A stretch of 64,000 bases of DNA. Origin: Gammaproteobacteria bacterium Ga0077536 (GTDB lineage: Bacteria > Pseudomonadota > Gammaproteobacteria > Ga0077536). The stretch lies in the NCBI GenBank assembly GCA_001464935.1, contig LNEL01000051.1, forward strand, positions 62,001 to 126,000, written 5' to 3'. The notes under the pieces were generated by a model, which saw only the letters and a list, made by a program, of their open reading frames with translations, was not told the DNA's origin and searched no databases. Positions 57,677-64,000 of this stretch are shown one piece after another; position 1 is the stretch's first letter, and the number at the start of each line of letters is the position of its first letter. The position numbers and the translations under genes are program-made.

Positions 57677-59365
57677 ATGACCGGCCTCTTGTCCAAGGAA
57701 CGCATCGTCGCGAGCCCCGGTTTCAACCGCTGGCTGATCGCACCCGCCGCGCTCGGCATCCACCTGTGCATCGGCTCGGTCTATGCGTGGAGCCTGTTCA
57801 ATCCTGCGCTCGTCAAACGGATCGGCATCGTCACCAGCGCCGCCGACGACTGGACGCTGAAGCAGGTCGTGTGGGTCTTCACGGTCGCGATCGTCTTTCT
57901 GGGCCTGTCGGCGGCGGTTGCCGGCAAATGGCTGGAAAAAGTCGGTCCGCGCATGGTCGGCGTGGTGGCCACCGGCTGCTGGGTCGGCGGCTTCGCGCTC
58001 GGCGGCAGCGGCATCCTCACCGGCCAGCTCTGGTTGCTGTATCTCGGCTACGGTGTCGTCGGCGGCTGTGGACTCGGGCTTGGCTATGTCTCGCCGGTCA
58101 GCACGCTGATCCGCTGGTTCCCGGATCGTCGCGGCATGGCGACCGGCATCGCGATCATGGGTTTCGGCGGCGGCGCGATGCTCGCGCAACCGATGATCGA
58201 CGGCTTCATCCGCTACTATCACGAGGTGCCGGAATATGTCGGCACGACGAACGACGTGGCGCTCATCACCGACGCGGGCCGGCGCTACGTGGAACTCGAC
58301 GGCGCGCGCCGCGAAGTCGTCGTCGTCGGCCCGAACGACATCGCGGCGATGATCGAACCGGGGCCCGAGGGCGTCTACCTCGTCGGCACCGGTTCGGTCG
58401 GCGTCGCCGAGACCTTCTTCACCTTGGGCGCCATCTATCTCGTCGTGATGCTGACGGCTGCCTTCCTGTATCGGGTGCCCCCGCCGGGCTGGTTGCCGGC
58501 CGGCTGGAGCCCGCCGCCCGAGGACGACGGCCATGGCCGCATGATCACGCGCCATCATGTCGACATCGATGAAGCGCTGAAAACCCCGCAGTTCTATCAG
58601 CTGTGGATCGTGCTGTGCTTCAACGTGACCGCCGGCATCGGCGTGCTCGCGGTCGCCAAGACCATGATGACGGAGATCTTCGGCACCACGCTGCCCGACA
58701 TCGTCGATCTGCAGTTCGCGGCGACCTACGTGCTGATGATCAGCCTCTTCAACATGATCGGCCGCTTCGTGTGGGCGAGCGCCTCGGATTACCTCGGCCG
58801 CAAGCGCACCTACTACCTCTTCTTCGGCCTCGGCATCGTGCTGTACTGTTCGATACCGTATTTTGCGCACGCCGTCAGCGTCACGCCGTCGGTGCTGTGG
58901 CTCGTGCTGTTCTACGTCACGACGATGCTGATTTTCACGATGTACGGCGGGGGCTTTGCGACGATTCCGGCCTACCTCGCCGACCTGTTCGGCACGCGCT
59001 TCGTCGGCGGCATCCACGGCCGGCTGTTGACCGCGTGGAGCACGGCCGGCGTACTCGGCCCGCTGGCAATCACCTCGCTGCGCGAACACGCGACCACCCA
59101 GGCCATCGCGCGGCTCGTCCAGTCAATCGACACGGCGCGCTTCGAAGCGACTTTCGGGGCCAGCATCGGCGAACTCGATGGCCTCGTCGCGGCCAAGACG
59201 GTCACGATCGCCAAACTGATGGAAATCGCGCCGGCCGGCACCGTCGATCCGACGCCTTCGCTCTACAATACGACGATGTACCTGATGGCGGGCCTGCTGT
59301 TCGTCGCGCTAATCTCGAACGCGCTGATGCGGCCCGTCGACCCCAAGCATCACATGCCAGGCTGA
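57677..59365 (+). CDS. MFS transporter, OFA (oxalate/formate antiporter) family
   Basis: A 562-aa transporter with 12 predicted helices. The signature segments are LGIHLCIGSVYAWSLFNPAL, GFGGGAMLAQPMIDGF and TPQFYQLWIVLCFNVTAGIG. Between the helices around residues 180-260 there is an enlarged soluble insertion (VELDGARREVVVVGPNDIAA), longer than in OxlT-like members. It transports a small carboxylate; the exact solute is unknown. The ATG at 57677 follows GCGGAGGAGC. It is 22 bp upstream of the hydroxylase/dehydratase-like gene and likely shares its operon. Confidence 0.9.
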   Translation: MTGLLSKERIVASPGFNRWLIAPAALGIHLCIGSVYAWSLFNPALVKRIGIVTSAADDWTLKQVVWVFTVAIVFLGLSAAVAGKWLEKVGPRMVGVVATGCWVGGFALGGSGILTGQLWLLYLGYGVVGGCGLGLGYVSPVSTLIRWFPDRRGMATGIAIMGFGGGAMLAQPMIDGFIRYYHEVPEYVGTTNDVALITDAGRRYVELDGARREVVVVGPNDIAAMIEPGPEGVYLVGTGSVGVAETFFTLGAIYLVVMLTAAFLYRVPPPGWLPAGWSPPPEDDGHGRMITRHHVDIDEALKTPQFYQLWIVLCFNVTAGIGVLAVAKTMMTEIFGTTLPDIVDLQFAATYVLMISLFNMIGRFVWASASDYLGRKRTYYLFFGLGIVLYCSIPYFAHAVSVTPSVLWLVLFYVTTMLIFTMYGGGFATIPAYLADLFGTRFVGGIHGRLLTAWSTAGVLGPLAITSLREHATTQAIARLVQSIDTARFEATFGASIGELDGLVAAKTVTIAKLMEIAPAGTVDPTPSLYNTTMYLMAGLLFVALISNALMRPVDPKHHMPG

Positions 59366-59387
59366 AGCGCCGGCACGGAGTAGCGAC

Positions 59388-60953
59388 ATGTTCATGAGTG
59401 CGGCCGAGTACCGGGAGTCGTTGCGGCAGTATCAGCCGCGGGTGTTCATCGACGGCGATCGCATCGAGTCGGTCGCCGACGAGCCGCGGCTGCTGCCCGG
59501 CATCAACGCCCTCGGTGTCACCTACGAGTACGCCCTCGACCCGCAGCACGCGGCCGTTGCGCGCGCCGTGGCGCACCAGAGCGGACGCGACGTGAACCGC
59601 TTCCTGCACATCACCCAGACCACGGACGACCTGCTCGCCAAGCTCGAATACGTGCGCCTGGTGTGCCAGGAAACGGGCTGTGCGATGCGTTACCTGTCGA
59701 TGGACGGACTTAACGCGCTGTACCAGACCACGTTTCGTCTCGATGCCGAGGGCGGCAGCGACGCCCGCGACTACCACGCCCGGTTCCTCGCGTGGCTCGA
59801 GGAGGTGCAGGCAGGCGATCTGACGGTCGGCATCGCGATGACCGACGCAAAGGGCGACCGCAGCCTGCGACCGCATCAGCAGCCGAACCCGGATGCCTAC
59901 GTGCACGTCGTCGAGCGGCGCGCCGACGGCATCGTGATCTCGGGGACCAAGGCGATTGTGACCTCGGCGCCATACGTACATGAACTGATGGTGCTGCCCG
60001 GCCGCGCGATGACCGCGGCCGACGCGGCGTTCGCCGTGGCCTGTGCGGTACCGATCGACGCGCCCGGCCTGACCATCATCGCGCGCCCTGCCGGCCGCCC
60101 CGGCGAAGCGCGCGCGCTGTTCAGCGCCCGCTATGGCCAGACCACAGGCGTGTGCGTGTTCGATCGCGTGTTCGTGCCGTGGTCGCGCGTGTTCCTGTGT
60201 GGCGAACACGCGGACTCCGAGTTCCTGACGCGCTCCTATGCCACGCATCACCGGCACACCTGTATCGCAGCGCGGGCCGGCTTCGGCGATCTGCTGATCG
60301 GCGCGGGCGCCCTGATCGTCGACGCCAACGGCCTGAATCCCGAACGTCACGGCCATCTGCGTGACGCGATGGTGGAACTCATCAAGATCGTCGAGGCCAT
60401 CTACGCCTGCGGCGTCGCCGCCTCGGTGTACGCGACGCGCGATCCGGCCGGCAACCTCGAGCCCGAAGCGGTGTTCTCCAACATTGGCAAGCTGCTGCTC
60501 GCGACGCAGATCTACGACATGCACCGCCTGGCGCACCAGGTGTCGGGGGGGCTCATCGTCGCGCTGCCCGGCCCGGACGAGGATCACAACCCCGAGACGC
60601 GCGCCGATCTCGCGGCGGTGCTCAGCGGCCGCGCCGATTTCCCGTCGTCGCGGCGCGCGGAAGTCGCCCGCTTCATCGAAGACCTCACGGCCTCCGACGC
60701 GGCCGGCTGGATGTCGGTGATCAGCCTCCACGGCGGCGGTTCGCCGGAAGCGATGAAGCGGGAGATCTACCGGCGCTACCCGGTCTTCGAGCGCACACAG
60801 ATGGTCACGAAACTGATCGAACGCGGCGTGCTGAACGACGGCGAGCCCGGACGCGCTGCGCAGCCGGGGCAGTGCTGCGACGACGGCTGCGTCGCACCCG
60901 ATGCGGCCAAACCCATCAGCTTCGTGCCGCGCCGCGTGCCGGGACGCGACTGA
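59388..60953 (+). CDS. 4-hydroxyphenylacetate 3-hydroxylase / 4-hydroxybutyryl-CoA dehydratase-fold protein
   Basis: A 521-aa flavoprotein-fold enzyme that starts MFMSAAEYRESL, like 4-hydroxybutyryl-CoA dehydratase (AbfD), and keeps IAMTDAKGDRS and HGGGSPEAMKREI. Of the four 4Fe-4S ligands of AbfD, two remain (Cys98 and His288); the other two are Tyr102 and Ala295. A cluster is therefore unlikely, and an FADH2-dependent hydroxylase or isomerase is more probable. The C terminus carries an unusual Cys motif (QPGQCCDDGC). Linked to an OFA transporter 22 bp upstream, so it may act on an imported carboxylate. Confidence 0.82.
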   Translation: MFMSAAEYRESLRQYQPRVFIDGDRIESVADEPRLLPGINALGVTYEYALDPQHAAVARAVAHQSGRDVNRFLHITQTTDDLLAKLEYVRLVCQETGCAMRYLSMDGLNALYQTTFRLDAEGGSDARDYHARFLAWLEEVQAGDLTVGIAMTDAKGDRSLRPHQQPNPDAYVHVVERRADGIVISGTKAIVTSAPYVHELMVLPGRAMTAADAAFAVACAVPIDAPGLTIIARPAGRPGEARALFSARYGQTTGVCVFDRVFVPWSRVFLCGEHADSEFLTRSYATHHRHTCIAARAGFGDLLIGAGALIVDANGLNPERHGHLRDAMVELIKIVEAIYACGVAASVYATRDPAGNLEPEAVFSNIGKLLLATQIYDMHRLAHQVSGGLIVALPGPDEDHNPETRADLAAVLSGRADFPSSRRAEVARFIEDLTASDAAGWMSVISLHGGGSPEAMKREIYRRYPVFERTQMVTKLIERGVLNDGEPGRAAQPGQCCDDGCVAPDAAKPISFVPRRVPGRD

Positions 60954-60959
60954 CGGCAC

Positions 60960-61859
60960 TCAGGCCCGGGCCGGCTCCCGGTTCAACAGCACGAGACCGA
61001 CAATCACCAGCGCGCCCCCGGCGAGCAGCGCGACGCTCGCGTGCTCGTCGAGCACCAGCGCCGCCAGCGCCACGCCGAAGATCGGCACGAGGTTGATGTA
61101 GGCGCTGGCGCGCATCGCGCCCAGACGCTCGACTCCCTGGTAGTACCACAGGAAACCGAGCGCCGAATTGAAGCAGCCGACGAACAGGGTGATGCCCCAG
61201 GCCGCTTCGTCGCGCAACAGCGGTCCGAGCGCGTCGGCGTCGAGCGCGACGAACGGGATCAGCAGCAGCGTGCCGGACAGCGACGCAAAATAAGTCACCA
61301 CCAGCGGCGAATGACGCTCGAGCAGCGGTCGCCCGAGCACCGAATAGGCCGCCCAGCTCGCCGCACTCGCGAGCACCAGCCATTCACCGCGGCCTATCGC
61401 ACCCTCGAACAGTTGAGCCGGCACACCGTCGGTCACCACCACTGCCGTCCCGAGGATGCCCACCAGCAGCCCGAGCAACGCGGCTCCCGCCGGCAGCCGC
61501 CGCCAGATCGCGATGTCGATCAGCGCCACCATCAGCGAGATGCTCGCGAAAATGACGTTGGCGCGATTCGCCTGCACATGTTCCATCGCGATCAGCACGA
61601 GCACGTTGTGCAGACAGATGCCGGTGAGGCCGAGGAGCAGGAACGCCGGCCAGTCGGCGCGCGGCACGGCGCGCGGCACGCCGGGCAGCAGGCGAATGAC
61701 GCAATAGAGCACGGCGGTGGCGATGGCAAAGCGCCCGAACGCAAGCGCATAGGGCGCCTGATAGTCCGCGAGCATGCGGCCGAAGATCGGCGTCATCGCC
61801 CAGAACGTCGCCGCGGCGATCAACTTCAGATGAATGGCGCCGGCAGCGGGAGCGGACAT
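60960..61859 (-). CDS. DMT-superfamily transporter, EamA family
   Basis: A 299-aa inner-membrane protein with ten helices in two EamA repeats (FWAMTPIFGRMLADYQAPYA; SAASWAAYSVLGRPLL). EamA/RhaT-type members export amino acids or other metabolites. It converges with the hydroxylase/dehydratase-fold gene, 6 bp between stops. The substrate is unknown. Confidence 0.92.
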   Translation of the reverse strand: MSAPAAGAIHLKLIAAATFWAMTPIFGRMLADYQAPYALAFGRFAIATAVLYCVIRLLPGVPRAVPRADWPAFLLLGLTGICLHNVLVLIAMEHVQANRANVIFASISLMVALIDIAIWRRLPAGAALLGLLVGILGTAVVVTDGVPAQLFEGAIGRGEWLVLASAASWAAYSVLGRPLLERHSPLVVTYFASLSGTLLLIPFVALDADALGPLLRDEAAWGITLFVGCFNSALGFLWYYQGVERLGAMRASAYINLVPIFGVALAALVLDEHASVALLAGGALVIVGLVLLNREPARA

Positions 61860-61988
61860 CGGGAAGCGGCATCGGGGAAACAGCGACTACGATAGCGTTT
61901 CGAACGACTAAAGTCCGCTGCCGGTGGGCCGATGAGGCTCAAGTAGCAAAAGGCGCGCGTCGCCCATCGCCCCCAACGGACATGCAGG

Positions 61989-63086
61989 ATGGCAGCTAAT
62001 CCGGGCCCAGGCCCCCACAACCATGCGCTCGACTGGCGCGCCCATGCCGGCCCGACGGCACCCAGCGTGCCGTTCGATGTGCTACCCGGCGCGCAACTGG
62101 CGCTCGATCGCGAAGGCCGCATCATCGCGGTGACGACCGGCGCGGCGGCCATGTTCGGTCGCACGGTCGACGACTGCGCAGGACGCCTGCTGCATTTCCT
62201 GTTGCCGGCCCTGAACCTGTCCGATGTCGACGCGAATGTCGGGGAGACACCGGGCAAGCATCGCGCGGGCGAGTTGCTGACCTTGCGCTGGGAGGCCCGG
62301 CGTTACGATCCGACGAGCGGCATGCAGGTCATCCTGCTGACCAACCTCGAAGACACCCGCCATCTCGAACGCGATCTCGCCCGCGAAACGGCGGCCGTCG
62401 CGCGCCTGCAGCGTGAATTCGAGCGGTTCGCGTACGTCGCCTCGAACGACCTCCAGGAGCCGCTGCGGATGGTCGCGAGCTTCACCGAACTGTTGACCCG
62501 CCGTTATCGTGAGAATCTCGACGAACAGGGCCAGGAATTTCTGCAGCTCGCGCACGACGGCGCGCGGCGCATGCGGACCTTGCTGAACGCATTGTTCGAA
62601 TACTCGCGGCTCGGTGCCGAACCGGTCGCCACCCAGCAGCTCGATCTGACCCAGATTTACAACGAAACGGTGCGTACCCTGAGTCTCGCGCTGAAGGACG
62701 CGGGCGGCGCGATCGTCGCAGCCCATCTGCCGCAGGTGACGGGCAACCGCGCGCACTTGCGCACCCTCTTCTATCACCTGCTCGGCAACAGCATCAAATT
62801 CCGCTCCCCGGATCGTCCCCTGCGCGTGGAGGTCACCGCGGTACGCGAGGCCTCGGCGTGGCGGCTGTGCTTTGCCGACAATGGCAGTGGCATTGCGGCC
62901 GAATATCGCACGCGGGTGCTTGCCATGTTCCAGCGTCTCCCGCGCGATCGGCGCCAGCCCGGCGCCGGCATGGGGCTGGCGCTGTGCCGCAAGATCTGCG
63001 AGTTGCACGGCGGCAGGATCGAAATCGAAGCGGGCATTAACCACGGCACGCGCGTCATCGTCACCTGGCCCGACGCACCCCGCTGA
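61989..63086 (+). CDS. PAS-type histidine-kinase-like protein with Asn at the phospho-acceptor site
   Basis: A 365-aa cytoplasmic protein. Residues ~30-125 are PAS-like, residues ~140-210 a dimerisation/H-box domain of the bacteriophytochrome-kinase subgroup (DLQEPLRMVASFTELL), and ~215-365 an HATPase domain (LLGNSIKF, DNGSGIAAEY, GAGMGLALCRKI). The residue normally His (ASHDLQEP) is Asn153 (AAC at 62445-62447). With no His, autophosphorylation at this site is not expected; it might act as a phosphatase or scaffold. The ATPase motifs look intact. No response regulator adjoins it on the same strand. Confidence 0.87.
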   Translation: MAANPGPGPHNHALDWRAHAGPTAPSVPFDVLPGAQLALDREGRIIAVTTGAAAMFGRTVDDCAGRLLHFLLPALNLSDVDANVGETPGKHRAGELLTLRWEARRYDPTSGMQVILLTNLEDTRHLERDLARETAAVARLQREFERFAYVASNDLQEPLRMVASFTELLTRRYRENLDEQGQEFLQLAHDGARRMRTLLNALFEYSRLGAEPVATQQLDLTQIYNETVRTLSLALKDAGGAIVAAHLPQVTGNRAHLRTLFYHLLGNSIKFRSPDRPLRVEVTAVREASAWRLCFADNGSGIAAEYRTRVLAMFQRLPRDRRQPGAGMGLALCRKICELHGGRIEIEAGINHGTRVIVTWPDAPR

Positions 63087-63290
63087 CTGTTGCACGATCC
63101 GCGCGCTGCCGCGCCGCGGCTGCGGCCAGGGATTGAACGGGGGGAGATCGCACGGCGTCGCGGCAGACACCATTCAGGACAAGCACTGCTGTTGCGCGCG
63201 AGCAGTACCGCAAGCCTCATGCGCGGCCCGCGTCACCCCGGACGTCGGCCCTCGCAGCGCCGTGACAGGCGGCCCGCTGCCGCGGCCGCG

Positions 63291-64000
63291 TCAGGCGGCG
63301 GCAAGCGCCGCGTGGTGCATCAGCGTCGCGCAGAATCCGTCGAAGGCAGCCACGATGTCCGGCAGTGCATTCTTCATGTCGGTCGGACCCGCTCCTTCGC
63401 ACTGACGGCACAACGAGCTCAGCAACACGGCGCCGAGATTACCGGCCGCACCTTTCAGCGCGTGGACCGCCTGGCGCGCGGCAGCCAGGTCGCCAGCGTC
63501 GAGATTGCGCGACAGACGCTCGAGTTGCAGTCTGCCGTCGCGTCGGAAACGTTCGCACAGCGCCTCGTATTCAGCCGGTCCGAGCAGCGCAGACAACTCG
63601 TCGAGCTTGCGCCGGTCGACCGGCTCGAGTGCAGTCGCCACGCCGATGTGCAGCGGCCGCACGTGCGCGGGCGACGCGGGCGCATTGACCCATCGATGCA
63701 GCACACGCTCGAGATCGCTCAACAGCACGGGCTTTGCCAGGTAGTCGTCCATGCCATTCGCCAGGCATTTGTCGCGATCGGTGCTCGCGGCGTTGGCGGT
63801 CATCGCGATGATGCGCGGCCCTTCACCCGGCAGATAGCGTGCGCGGATCAGCGCCGTGGTCTCGAAGCCATCCATGCCCGGCATCTGGCAATCCATGCAC
63901 ACCACCTGGAACTCGGTACCGGTCAGCGCGTCGAGCGCCGCCCGCCCGGAATCCGCCAGGGTGGCCTTGATGCCGAGCTTGCCGAGCATGCCGGCCGCGA
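63291..64000 (-). CDS. Receiver-HPt domain protein, C-terminal part of a hybrid sensor kinase (partial)
   Basis: The open frame runs off the window, so the N terminus is missing. The visible ~236 residues hold a receiver domain (CMDCQMPGMDGFET, Lys in YLAKPVLL) and a C-terminal HPt domain whose phospho-His is in AVHALKGAAGNLGAV. This order (REC-HPt) is typical of the end of an ArcB/BarA-type hybrid kinase. The methionine at 63989 is unlikely to be the start. Convergent with the preceding kinase-like gene. Confidence 0.88.
   Translation of the reverse strand, partial: AAGMLGKLGIKATLADSGRAALDALTGTEFQVVCMDCQMPGMDGFETTALIRARYLPGEGPRIIAMTANAASTDRDKCLANGMDDYLAKPVLLSDLERVLHRWVNAPASPAHVRPLHIGVATALEPVDRRKLDELSALLGPAEYEALCERFRRDGRLQLERLSRNLDAGDLAAARQAVHALKGAAGNLGAVLLSSLCRQCEGAGPTDMKNALPDIVAAFDGFCATLMHHAALAAA

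Overview
The window reads as chromosomal DNA of a high-GC, respiratory proteobacterium, probably a gammaproteobacterium. This is inferred from the gene set: sucA-sucB-lpd, a GTP-type PEP carboxykinase, rppH, class III PHA synthase (phaE/phaC), OxyR/Dps and ModABC. Almost all of it is coding, and no phage, transposase or CRISPR is visible.

0-6.3 kb: a YbaL-type cation/proton antiporter, a PaiB-like protein, three tandem Hsp20 chaperones, and a large fusion of a FAD-dependent oxidoreductase with selenophosphate synthetase (SelD). 6.3-12.2 kb is the most notable part, a compact selenocysteine island. On the minus strand run selA, selB, tRNA-Sec(UCA) and a peroxiredoxin-like gene whose active-site codon is an in-frame UGA (U-P-Y-C motif) followed by a good bacterial SECIS hairpin. 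Divergent from selA is a second UGA-containing gene, a UGSC-family selenoprotein, overlapping by 4 nt a 358-aa partner of unknown function. Machinery, tRNA and two substrates therefore lie within about 8 kb. Plain ORF calling splits both selenoprotein genes in two.

12.4-23.8 kb: a probable nine-gene minus-strand operon. It encodes a tryptophan-tryptophylquinone (TTQ) amine dehydrogenase (large subunit, MauE, MauD, light chain, cytochrome c) followed by DUF1329, DUF1302, RND and YCF48-like envelope proteins, with a divergent AraC regulator. 23.8-25.4 kb: an oxyR/dps divergent pair with a recognisable OxyR site between them. 25.4-28 kb: an ABC exporter-like pair with a DUF3299 protein. 28-34 kb: a Cu-type P-ATPase, modA, an inverted HTH-receiver gene, then modB-modC. 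34.5-35 kb: a strikingly AT-rich intergenic segment with DnaA-box-like sequences, followed by two small secreted proteins.

35.7-53.2 kb is central carbon metabolism and storage: rppH, mdh, gltA, sucA-sucB-lpd, a thiolase, phaR, pckG, a phasin with a PhaR-type operator, phaE-phaC and acs. Acetyl-CoA made by Acs or the thiolase can enter the TCA cycle or PHA. 53.3-64 kb: a CysQ-like phosphatase, a NarL-type regulator, RidA, a YkvI-like permease, an OFA-type MFS transporter next to a 4-hydroxyphenylacetate hydroxylase/4-hydroxybutyryl-CoA dehydratase-fold protein that lacks two of four Fe-S ligands, an EamA transporter, a histidine-kinase-like protein with Asn at the phospho-acceptor site, and the C-terminal part of a receiver-HPt protein running off the window.
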